From Gordionus sp. m RMFG-2023 (taxonomy: Eukaryota; Nematomorpha; Gordioida; Chordodea; Parachordodidae), in contig NC_088779.1 of NCBI RefSeq assembly GCF_954871325.1, positions 20,586,846 to 20,650,845 on the forward strand: DNA of 64,000 nucleotides. Reading direction: 5' to 3'. The notes under the pieces are model-generated. The model had not been told where the DNA came from. It worked only from the letters and a program-made list of their open reading frames with translations, and searched no databases. Below, one piece after another: positions 40,193 to 50,695 of the stretch (position 1 is its first letter; the number at the start of each line of letters is the position of its first letter). The position numbers and the translations under genes were made by a program.

Positions 40193-40793
40193 GAAATTTC
40201 ACAATTGGTTGATAATTAAAATTCTATACTCAGCCCAACTTGTAAATTTGCATATTTATTCTCCTATATTCATAAAAAAAATTAAGAAAAATAATACCGA
40301 TTTGATTTTATGACCCTTTCCGGTTTTTGACATTTAAATTTTTTATATTTATCATTATATAACTTTAAAGGCCTATTGTTAGGCTATATAATGAAATTTA
40401 AATAACACTTCTAGCTCAATTATATCTAAAGATATTTAAAATTAAAGGGAAAGCATTTTACCCAAAATGCCCCATCTTTTTGATATTTAGAGCCCCATAT
40501 CTCAGCCGTTGATTGGAGTTGGAAGCTAAAATTTTATTTTTTTCTTAGTTATGACATATGCAACAACATCTAGCAAAAAATTTAGAAAAATATGAGGGGG
40601 TCGAGTTGATACTCATGAATTGTCATGGAATTCACCATTATATATATATATATATATGAGAAAAACAATTCGTTAATATGGGAGCAAAAATTACAGGAGT
40701 AAAAACATAGAGAACGACACAAATTTATGGGCCATAAGAAACATTAATGAATGAATGATTTCAACATAAAAAACTTTATAAACACAATTAGTA

Positions 40794-41231
40794 CTATATT
40801 TTAATATTTAAAACTAACATGTGTAAAATGCACAATTTGGGACTAATTCCCAAAAATAATATAAAAAAACCTTTAACATCATCAGATGCAGTATGGCGTA
40901 ACAACTTCTTTCCATTTTTAAACAAATTTATAAGATCGGATAAAGCGGCTTCAAGATATAAAGTCACGGCATGTTTAGTTATATTTGATTCAGAATTAAT
41001 TTCGGTAATTTTCCCAAATTTTTTCTTAAATGGTCCATTAATGATTGTTATGGTATCGGGTAGATACAGGGAAACAAAATTTTCGATAACATTATTATGG
41101 TTCGTGTTAGATTCATTTTTGCGTGGGGTGTCATCGGATTTAATTATCTTGAAGGAATCAGCGGAAGAATTTTTCGTTTGAATATGATCGAGCTGTTTTG
41201 ATAGGTTTTTGTCAATTTCAAGTGATTCCGC
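40794..41231 (-). CDS. Terminal exon of an unidentified host gene
   Basis: A single minus frame is open for 146 codons from an acceptor (ATTAATAAAG, exon start 41231) to TAG at 40796-40794. The sequence has balanced, charged composition and includes ESLEIDKNLSKQLDHIQTK, DDTPRKNESNTNHNN, LYLPDTITIINGPFKKKFGK, HAVTLYLEAALSDLINLFK and LRHTASDDVKGFF. The last two blocks faintly recall a histone-fold helix pattern, but I would not name it. A run of seven T at the FF codons precedes a tail (ILFLGISPKLC) that looks less protein-like than the next frame (YYFWELVPNC), so a one-base slip is possible. The opposite-strand frame 40819-41181 is judged a shadow. Upstream exons were not found. Confidence 0.5.
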   Translation of the reverse strand, partial: AESLEIDKNLSKQLDHIQTKNSSADSFKIIKSDDTPRKNESNTNHNNVIENFVSLYLPDTITIINGPFKKKFGKITEINSESNITKHAVTLYLEAALSDLINLFKNGKKLLRHTASDDVKGFFILFLGISPKLCILHMLVLNIKI

Positions 41232-41729
41232 CTTTATTAATTAATAGGAAGATAAAAAACTTTGTTAGATTATATTTTATGTAGTAAAGGTCATTTGTAA
41301 CCGATCAAAATTAATCGGTCCAATTGAGTTTCTGAATTTGATCTTCACCTGGCTTATAGCTTTTTTAAAATAGGTCTGATCAAATTTACAAGGGGCAGAC
41401 CTTTGCTATTTTAGCGTTTTTACAATTTGATCAATTTAATAGGAAAAACTGCAAAAAACATACTATTAAATTAATTTGAAGGTTTTTGTGTAAGAGGATG
41501 AGAGAAACCTCATATGGATAAGGTATTGACTTTTTAACATTCTTTCATTGATTGTGATTATTATATAGAAAGTATGTTGAAAAATTAAATAATGATATAT
41601 GCTGTAATTTGATATATGCTGTAATTTGATATTTTTATCCAATAAAGAGCCGATCAATGCAATTAATATGACAAAAATGAGGGAAGTTTGAAAAGAAATA
41701 ATGAAATTATATAATAACCTTAGATGTAG

Positions 41730-42545
41730 TGCTAATTTTTAAATCTACTATCAAAAGATTTGGAAAATAACAGTATCCTAGAACAAATAATTGAGGTGGT
41801 AAAGTATTTTAAAAATAATCAGTTTGCTAATTTCAATGTAACAAGAGGGAGGGATATCTTTTGTTATTTCACAAGATATTCGTTGGAACTCAGTTGTAGA
41901 TAGTTTCTAAATAACTGAATGGGCAAAATTATTTAAAATAAAATAAAATTGACATTGCAATTAGAAAAAAGATTGAAAATATTACACTCAAAGAGCTGCT
42001 AAAGATATGATTGAAATCCTAAAACCAATTGCGAAATGTTTAAAATTTTAGAAAGAAATAAATCAAATATTCGGACACAGTATATTGTAGGAAGAATTCG
42101 CAAAAGTGTTTTTTTTACCACCTTACATGCTAATAAAAAAACAAGTAGTGATATCCTTTGCTAAAAGATACAATCAAGCTTTAACTCCTGCACACTTCTT
42201 TAAACCCGAAATATCATTCAAATTTAACAATCAATGAAATGGAAATAGAATGTGTGAGGTTTCTGATCCAAACACTGGCATTTTATTTATCTTGGTTCAA
42301 GATCAGAGCCATTTACAAAAAATAGATTTTCGGAATATATAATAAAGCTAACCCAATTGAATGAGTGGCCCAAGGAAATTTGATAAAGGATGTATAAATA
42401 AAACAACTATTTACTGCATCTTTATCATCCACTTTAGTCGAGAGTATTCTCATCGCTTGGAGTTGTTCACTTGAAGCTTAGGGAATTGATTAGGAACAGA
42501 AATGGCAGGAAAATTATTTTTTTTTATTTGCAATTATGTTCTAAT
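41730..42545 (+). pseudogene. hAT transposase remnant (DUF659-like region to C-terminus)
   Basis: Plus-strand frames read ENNSILEQIIEVVKYFKNNQ, then SQDIRWNSVVDSF with the conserved R-W block, then DMIEILKPIAKCLKF, and finally C-terminal scraps with the SLSSTLVE pattern near 42425. Several stops and shifts are present. No TIRs were identified. Confidence 0.72.
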
Positions 42546-43465
42546 ACCAATGTCGACGATATAAATATTATCTGTGATTTTTAATATATGTTATTTCTTA
42601 GTCTACAAACTAATTATTATTTTTTTTATAAAGAAATATAAATTTTTTAAAAATATATGTGGATTTTTTATATTAGTTTCGTTTTATATTTAAAATATTT
42701 AATTTTTCATTATTGCGATTAGGATTAGCAGTTATTTTTCTACTATGTCGAAAATTGAAATAGAAAATAAACTTTTTTGTCTAACAAGTGGTGATTACCG
42801 GTGAAATTTGGTTAATCTAGACTTTGCTTATCTAAGTCCTTATCTTTCAGTATTTAAATTTTGATTTTTTATATATTTAAATTGGGAATCGTGATTTAAA
42901 TCAAATTGATTTCAACAGACCAACCCTAATAAAAAGCTCGCATTTCATCCATTAGAATTTAAGCTCTGCTCTTATATTCTTATTTTTATTCATATTATAT
43001 ATCATTATCTGACTAAAGTTTGAACTCAGGATCTGATTTAAGCGCGATTATTAGTAAGTATAACTTAATTCTTAACAAATATAATAAAAATAAAAATTAT
43101 ATTTAAAAAAAATATACTTGTATTATTTGATCTAGTGAAAGATAAACAGATTCTGAAATGGACTGACAATTAATGTTGGCACATAATATTGGGCAAATGC
43201 TCAAAAAAGTCTAAAATATTTTTAAAAAATATATTAAAATCATTATAATTAATTATTATCCTTAATCTTTAAGTAAATTTAGCAAGAAATGTTAGATAAT
43301 TCGGTAACTCACTGAATCACTGGGAAATTTTTAACATTATTTTTATTTATTTGTTTTAAATTAAAAAAAATTTTTTTTTAATGTTTGGTCTGGTAGAATG
43401 AAGTCATATTTTAATTTTAACAATTTATATTTAGCTATAAATTGTCTAATTTTGTATTTTAATAA

Positions 43466-43993
43466 TTCGAGCGATACAATTTTATATAAAATAATAATAA
43501 CTGAAAACAATATTATATATAAGAGTATCAATTAAATTATATTTAATTTTATGGGTCATTCAATTTCAACGATTTAAAACCCAACGATGCCCAAATTAAA
43601 CAAGTGTTTACTTATAAATCTAAAAATAACTATTTCTTTTTTGATACTAACCTTTTTCCACAAAATTTTTTTTATTCTAATAAGTTGATTAATAATTTAA
43701 TATTTGATTTAATAGTCCTAACTATTTTATTGTTTGTAATTTATGTGATACAATTTTAATAAAATTATAATAACTGAAAACAATATTATATAGATGAGTA
43801 TCAATTAAATTATATTTAATTTTATGGGTCATTCAATTTCGTTTCAAACCCAACAATGCCCTAAATTAAACAAGTGCTTACTTTTAATTTATAAATCTAA
43901 AAATAACTATTTCCTCTCTGAAATATCAACCTTACTCACAAAAATTTTTTTATTAATAATTTAGTATTTGATTTAATAGTCCTAACTTAATAG
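43466..43993. repeat. Direct tandem duplication, unit about 260-280 bp
   Basis: Both halves contain ACTGAAAACAATATTATATA, ATTTTATGGGTCATTCAATT, AAATTAAACAAGTG and TTTGATTTAATAGTCCTAAC in the same order. Confidence 0.9.
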
Positions 43994-44604
43994 CTTCATA
44001 GAACACGTCTTGTTTTTATTGTGAAATTAAAGAATTATGAAAATTTTCACAAGTTATTTTAAATTTTTAAATATACTCCGTTTTATTGTAAAATTAATGA
44101 ATTATGATAAAAATTTCCACCAAAATGCAGATGATCATTTATTTATCATTTTATAAAAAAAATAATATTAAAAAAAAATAATATCAAAAATTTCTCCGTG
44201 ATTTAGTGAGTAACCGATAATTCTTATCCAGGTCCGTGCTTAGGCTTTTAAGTAATGGCGACCCAGAACAAAAATATTTTATTAAAATTTAAAGCCTCGT
44301 TAACAATATATTATGACTTTTTTAAAGGTTATTTAAATAATATTAGTAAAATCAACAAAAATAGAAATGCACCAAATCAATATCTCAATTTTAGCCTAGC
44401 AAAATTAATACACTGATACCAAAAAATTATATGTAGTATTTATTGAAAAAGGCAAATGTAAATAATTATTAAAAGGTTAAAAAATAAGGAGAGGGGGAAT
44501 AACAGCATCTCCTTTCTTTCTATCGTTTTAAAAGGTTGTAATAATTATTTTTTATAAATTCATATATAGAATCTAAAAAAATTAAAATTTGGGTTAATTA
44601 TCAT

Positions 44605-44690
44605 TTTTGAATATCGGTCACTAGTATTGGGTATTAAAAATTTCGGCCGAAACCAATACAGACCGATACCGTGGACATCTACAACTCCGA
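44605..44690. mobile_element. hAT-like terminal scrap
   Basis: On the minus strand it begins TAGATGTCCACGGTATCGG, similar in layout to the end at 49333 (TAGATGTATACCGATATC). Only one end is seen. Confidence 0.4.
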
Positions 44691-44741
44691 ACATTTATAT
44701 ATATTTTAAAATTATCATTTTTTAAGTTTAAAAGTATTTAC

Positions 44742-47700
44742 TTGAATAGCTTGCAAAGGGCATTCTGAATGGCAACCATTATATAAACGAGTCATGTAAG
44801 AATAATTGATAATAAGATTGACCATATTATTTATGATTAGAGGAGATGCCTTAAAATAAACATAATTGCTATTTATAAATAGTCTAGACAGATTTTCGCA
44901 TATCAATCTTGAATCGGTATTTGATAAAATATAATTTACTTAAGTATAAAATATTACATCATTTTATTTAATATAATTTGCCAAAATTTAGAAAAAGTTT
45001 ATACTTTTTTAAGTAAATTGATTGAAGAAGGAAGACAAACTAATAAGTTATCGAAATATCTCGAAAATAAAAAAAAACATTTTTTTTATTGATGAATAAA
45101 CTACATAATAATAATAATTTTTCTAACACGATCCGTTAATTAATAACCCAATAATAATAATTATATTAAATAAAGCTAACAGATATCTAACTTTAAGAAA
45201 ATTACTTTATTAATATTGGTCTCCATACGTTTTATAAATTGTAAAGTTGGCGACCATAAAAATGGAATGCTATAGGGTGCATCAAACAGATTATTTATAT
45301 TCTCTTCCATATTTTTTACGAATTTTGGAGAAATCTTATGATTAAATAAAGATTGTTACGAAATGTAAAATTTATATATAATAATTGAGGTCTCTTTACC
45401 TTTTTATGCCACCAAGGTTGCCACATTGGTATTAAGGAAGTTAACCATGGTTCATTATTGATCAGGATCTTTTCAAAGTGTTGCTTTTCTTTCGTTGTTA
45501 AACAATTCCAAATTTGATCATAATTATCTTTTTAATAATAATATAATATTACATTGAATTAAAATGTCTGTGTAAGTTGCATCAATTTAAAGTATTGATA
45601 TCAGAAGGGAGGGGCAAGGAGATGTTTAGCACCCTTAAAATATTTTATTTTTGATAAAAAGGTTGCCAAAACATTTAGGACTTATGCTTATGATAACAAA
45701 TAAAATGCCAATTTTATTTTTTAAATCATTTTGCTCCAAAATAACAAAAATTACCCCTAAAAGCTAGCAACACCAGATTTAAACTAGTAGTATTATCAAC
45801 GTGGTTAAAGATTGTGTAATGAATGGTATCGATGATACTTTTGAAATTTCAATGTATTGTTGTCCTACCTCGATAAATTTTGTTATTGACAAATTTTTTA
45901 TTTTAAAATGATAGTTATCATCTATTAATATGAATAAATAAAAAAATGTATAGTGTTTATTTGATTAAAATTAAATTGATTATTCTAAATTATTTTAAAT
46001 TTTATCTTATATTTTAGTTTATTCTCTATTTTAATCCAAATTTATTATAAATATTTATTAGATTTAAATTAAATTAGTTCTAAGTTATTTTACATTTTTT
46101 CTTAAATAAATATTAAATTAAAAATTATTTGATAAAAATAATCTATAAAAAAACCCTGATAATTTTTTTTAGTATAAAGTGTAAAGATTTAACCATTTTT
46201 AATAATTTCCCTAATATTAAACAATTATTTATTAAATACATCATTCCTTGCACACCTGTTGAATGCTTATTCAATACTCCTAAAAATGTTTTTACTGATA
46301 AAATTTTGAAAATATTTTTTTTATTAATATCAAATAATAATATTTAGTATTGATGTTTTTAGATATATTTGTTAGTTATTAATAAATTATTTCCCAAAAT
46401 GTATTGAAAAAGAATAACTTATTTTATATATTGTATCAAATATATTTGATAAAAATCTATTATCAATATTATTGGACCAGTTTAGAATCTGTATAGGTAT
46501 CAGTATGATTCATTTTAAAAGTATCATTAATAAGCCTATATATTTTCTAAAACTCAATGTTGGTTGTTTGCAGGGCAAATAGAAGTTTAAGGATCAGATT
46601 GTAAAATTCTACTTCAAAATAGCAAAAGTGGTATTAGATGTTTTGAGAAAAGGGGTAATTAAGGAAGGAATGGGGTGACTATTTTTATTAATTATTTTAT
46701 CGGCTTGTCAAAAACGAATATGAATCAAATAATGAAATTATTCATACATATTCAATTTGTTTAAGAATTAATGTAATTATATGGATCATAGATATAAAGA
46801 GTAAACATTAATATTCATATTAATCTTTAAATAGGCCTTATCTAATTTAATTTTGTTATCTGTGCCAAATTTGGGTAGAATTAAGCTAAACTAAAAATTA
46901 CATTAAATTTAAAGCTATTTTGTAAAATTTTTTACTTAGTTTGATGTAAGTCTTAAATTAAAAGATTTAAATATGGGCAAATGTAACTAGTCACAGTTAT
47001 TTTTTTTATAAAAACTAATTAATTAGTCTAACAACACCAGTAAATATATATGAGATGGCTAGGATTAATGTTATATTTAATAAAAATTGTTTTAAAAAAT
47101 TCAAATTAGAAGGTTTAATTTTTTGAACAGGCCAATTTTTACCAAAAAATTGTTTTAAAAAGATGAGGAAGTGGAAATAAAAAAAAAGTTATTTTTTTTA
47201 TACATTACAAATAAAATGAGTTGAGCCTAGTGCTGTTAATTGGTTGGTTGTATAAAACCAGACCCGAGGTTTGGGTCTAAAAAATCGACCAAACCAGCTC
47301 TGAGCACAGACCTGGGGTCCAGATTCGGGATCGTGTCATGTAACGATTTAATAAACAAGTTAATAATTAAATATTTTTTTATTGCAATAATAATAATTAA
47401 ATATTTTTTTATTGCAATAATAATAATTAAATATTTTTTTATTGCAATAATAATAATGATTGATAGAGGGCAGGGCGGGTCTAGGTCTTGGGGGGTCAGG
47501 AATAATTTATCAAAACAAAATATCGATATATGGGTAAAATATAATCTAAACTAAATATCTTTAGATTGAAAGTATTCATTTTTTATCTTGATGGGTATGA
47601 CTTGGTTTTGGAGGTGGATGGGGTAGGGGGTGAAAGTGGGGGGAGGGGGTGAAAGTGGGGGGGGGGGGTGAAAAATAATATTTTTTGATATGGAAATAAA

Positions 47701-50695
47701 AATATTTTTTTGTAATAATAATAATAATAATGATCACTCATACAGGGCGGGTATAGGTCTTGGGGGGGGGGGGGTCAGGTATATTTTTATTAACACAAAA
47801 TATCGATATGGGTGTTGTTTAATTGGTTGGTTGTGTAAATCCCAAACCCGAGGTGGGTCTAATAAAATCACTGCGATCTACATTAGCAATATTTATATAA
47901 GAAATAAGCCAGCATTAACTCGAACCCCATAAATAATGTTGTTTCAAATATTTTAATTAAAAATAATTTATCAATAATATCGAACTTAAATAGGAAAATC
48001 CTGCAAGCAACTCAGCTTATGACTAAAAAATTTTTAATCGGGGACACTTAGGGCTTGGAAATAATTAAAATGAATTATTATGTAAGTTTGCTTATAGATT
48101 ATTTCTATACCATCCTGATCATAGTTCAGAATTAGATACGAACTTTCTGACCGGATTTATTTAATTTCATAAACTATGTAGCTAATTTTTTTAATAAAAT
48201 CCCCTATTTTCTTATGTGATAAAAAAAGTAAATTATATATTTCTACATGATTTTAAAATCTAAAATAAAGATGTGATTGATATTAACGAGTGGCTGCGTC
48301 TCTAGTTTCTATACATTCTCGATGGAAACAGTTATAATTATAAATTTAATGAAAATTAATTTCCATTTTTTTAGATTTCGGAAGAAAAGGAAGTTTTTCA
48401 AAAAAATTTCTAAAACACATTTGTTTTCAATTATAATTTTATTCGTATTCGTAAATATTATCATCATCGTCATAGCTTTTCTTATTATGTATAATATAAT
48501 TATAATAAGCATATTAAAACTGAAACAGAAAATAAAATATAAAAATAAAATCACATAATTAGTAATCACTATTTTCAAACTTCAAAGATATGTATTATAT
48601 AGATCGAATTTCCTTTTTGATATATCATATCGTATGTGAGTTAAAGAGGCTGTGAAATATATTAAATCAAAATGAATCTTGTTTTGTTATTTGGTTTGAA
48701 AAACCATTTGAAAAATAATTATTTAAGTTAAATTACAGGAAGTTTTTAAAAAATAACAAAAATTTTCTCAACAATTTCTTTTAAGTTTTTAATAGTCATT
48801 TATTTTTATAAATAAAATCGAAATCTATATTTTTTTAATATTAATTAATTAATCATTCTGCTATATTGTTATTTTTTTGCACATTCTGTTTATAAAAGTG
48901 TGCGATAATCTCTTCAGAATCTGTTTTTAGTGAATTTGGTGATATTAACTTGACAGTTAACATCGCCGTAAACGTAAACTGATTTCTAATAAATAAGTAA
49001 ATTTTGGTATTTCTAATAAGAAATCTTCGATTTATTAATGTTAAATATTGTTTAAAATATTTATTCAAATTTCATAATATATTTGTTTATTATTTATTAT
49101 ATATAGATTAATGTTACTTATTTATATAAAAGTTATTTAACAATAAAAATATATTATATACTTTTAGAATTTCAATAGAATTGAATATAAACTATAACTG
49201 ATCATTATAATATATTTAAATAAATGACATAAAAATTAGATATGATATCGGATCGGTAATCGGTCGATATCAATTTAATATCGGGAATATCGGATCGGAT
49301 AGGCCTCCAAAAAGTGATATCGGTATACATCTACTTAAAACCCAAATTTATTAATTATACCTTTAAAACCCGTGGTGATCCTGGATAGTTGACATCCCTT
49401 TAAAAATTATGACATATATAATATTGGGAATATAACTTTAATATAATAAAGAAAAACTTTTTATTGGCCATTATTTTATCACAAATTATAAATTTACATT
49501 TCTTTTTATTATTTATACATGCATGAATGACGTTGAATTTTTATATTGGTCTTCCACATTTAATTACAATATCAATATGTGTCAAAATAAAATTTTACTT
49601 TTTTATTTTTTTTCCGTCATGTGAATATTTATTACATATATTTTTATTTTACCATAAAATATTTTTATCAAAAGAAAGAAAATGGTAAGAAAATGAGAAT
49701 AAAAAAAAAGCTTTATTAATTTAGAATGAATAAGATTTAATTTAAGATTAGAAAATGAAATTTTTTTTTTACTTTTCATTTATCCGAGCCCCAGGTGTAG
49801 GTCTGAACCCCGGGTTGGCCTGAGCACAAAATTTGGTCATAAATTTTATGACTAAGCAAATTAACAACACTTGAGCCATCCTTAAATTTTATTTTTCTCT
49901 TATCTGGGAAACAAAGCTATTTGGTATGCTTATCAAAAAAATAGGGTCTTAGCATAATTCGTGAGATCCAAATGGGGTGGGCCTAAAGCCAACATACTAA
50001 GAAGGTTAAATATTTACCTCATTCTTTCCTTAATCACTGAAAAATGAGTCTTAAAATATGATTCTCAGGCATGAAAAAAGGAATTATAGATGGGCAAATG
50101 TTTTACCAAAACAAAAAAAACTAAATTAGTTAGATTATTTAACAACTATGAAAATACTATAATCATTTATTCAATATAATAAAAATATAAGCTTAAAAAG
50201 TAATTATTATATCTATAAATACCTAAATTAATATTCTTCATTCTTTCTTCTAAATCAGGATCTTCAGGTGATACATTATCAACTTGTTCTTCAAGATCCC
50301 TATAATTTCCTATAAATGTTTTTTTTATTATTTAGTTACAGATTATTAACCTTCATCCCCTATTTCTGCAAACATTTCTTTAGAAAACAATTTATAATAA
50401 TCCCATAAAACTTTTTCTTCTATTTCACTACAATAAATTTATTATACAAATATGTATAAAGTGACCTTTTATCATCAATAGAACACTCATCTAATACACA
50501 TTTTTTGTAAAAACTCTCAGTACAATTTTGGTGACTAGAATGTTGATAGCATTTTATACTACAATAATCTATTTTGCATTTGGGGCAAACATATTTAGAT
50601 TTCTCTCTACAACTATATATAAGATTATACCAAATTATTTTAAATATATCTTACATGAAACAATATTGGAGAGGATTTCTAAAATATTCGTCCAT
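44742..50695 (-). CDS. ZNHIT2: HIT zinc-finger protein, ZNHIT2 type (3' end not found)
   Basis: ZNHIT2 proteins assist box C/D snoRNP and U5 snRNP assembly with the R2TP/RUVBL complex. Seven exons join in phase: 50695-50655, 50612-50466, 50427-50351, 50309-50223, 45527-45400, 45334-45206 and 44849-44742, giving 239 residues so far. Residues about 12-50 form the zf-HIT domain: CFICREKSKYVCPKC, then DYCSIKCYQHSSHQNC and ESFYKKC. Exon 5 carries the family's second landmark, IWNCLTTKEKQHFEKIL followed by PMWQPWWHKK. Exon 7 reads SPLIINNMVNLIINYSYMT then RLYNGC. Introns are 42, 38, 41, about 4695, 65 and 356 nt, all GT-AG. The ATG at 50695 is split from the second zinc cysteine pair by intron 1. 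No disabling change is seen. The C-terminal part should lie left of 44742. Confidence 0.82.
46129..46347 (+). pseudogene. hAT transposase C-terminal dimerisation fragment
   Basis: The frame from about 46160 reads FNNFPNIKQLFIKYIIPCTP, then VECLFNTPKNVFTDKILKIF, the typical hAT C-terminal pattern in which P-x-x-P-V-E-R-x-F-S precedes a basic stretch. The rest of the transposon was not found nearby. Confidence 0.7.
47237..47890. repeat. Duplicated GC-rich repeat block with 27-bp tandem and poly-G
   Basis: TTAATTGGTTGGTTGT followed by CCCGAGGT occurs at about 47237 and 47819. AGGGCGGGTCTAGGTCTTGG (or a variant with TATA) followed by AAAATATCGATATGGG occurs at about 47469 and 47742. Between them, 47365-47457 holds three copies of a 27-bp unit (ATTAAATATTTTTTTATTGC), and 47640-47672 and 47762-47774 are G-rich. 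The 104- and 80-codon frames here are by-products of the repeat. Confidence 0.8.
49237..49333. mobile_element. Short hAT-like mini element
   Basis: The left end is TAGATATGATATCGGATCGG, and the right end on the other strand is TAGATGTATACCGATATC. The interior repeats ATCGG words. No matching 8-bp flanks were found, so boundaries are uncertain. Confidence 0.45.

Larger units (their letters stand above)
36006..40658. mobile_element. Unclassified element with about 380-bp terminal inverted repeats, split by a piggyBac insertion
   Basis: The right arm (about 40255-40658) read in reverse matches 36006-36099 and then 37827-38125, so the left arm is interrupted exactly by the piggyBac at 36100-37826. 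Landmarks shared by the arms are GAATTCCATGA at the outer end, ATAACTAAGAAAAAAATA, GCCCCATATCTCAGCC (inverse GGCTGAGATATGGGGC) and the inner TTTTTGACATTT/AAATGTCAAAAA block. Both arms end outward in (TA)n. Without the piggyBac the element is about 2.9 kb. The roughly 2.1-kb interior holds no transposase I recognise, only a 71-codon frame at 39977-40192. It is probably a non-autonomous long-TIR element; the superfamily is unknown. Confidence 0.82.
42546..44741. other. Region expected to hold the 3' end of ZNHIT2, otherwise repeats
   Basis: A diverged direct duplication of about 270 bp lies at 43466-43993. A hAT-like end lies at 44605-44690. I found no further ZNHIT2 exon with confidence. Confidence 0.45.
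45528..50222 (-). other. ZNHIT2 intron 4, repeat-filled
   Basis: This intron of about 4.7 kb holds a hAT C-terminal scrap on the opposite strand (46129-46347), the 47.2-47.9 kb duplicated GC-rich repeats with a 27-bp tandem and poly-G runs, low-complexity frames at 48277-48578 and 48853-49068, a hAT-like mini element (49237-49333) and CCCGGG-word remnants near 49790-49830. Confidence 0.7.

Noticed and set aside
40819-41181. 120-codon plus-strand frame
   Set aside because: The opposite strand is open for longer, has a splice acceptor and more natural composition, so this was judged its shadow.
47240-47932. Frames of 104 and 80 codons
   Set aside because: Products of a 27-bp tandem repeat and G-rich duplicated blocks; repetitive sequence with no domain.
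48277-48578. Overlapping 93- and 89-codon hydrophobic frames
   Set aside because: AT-rich low-complexity inside ZNHIT2 intron 4; one hydrophobic stretch alone does not support a membrane protein.
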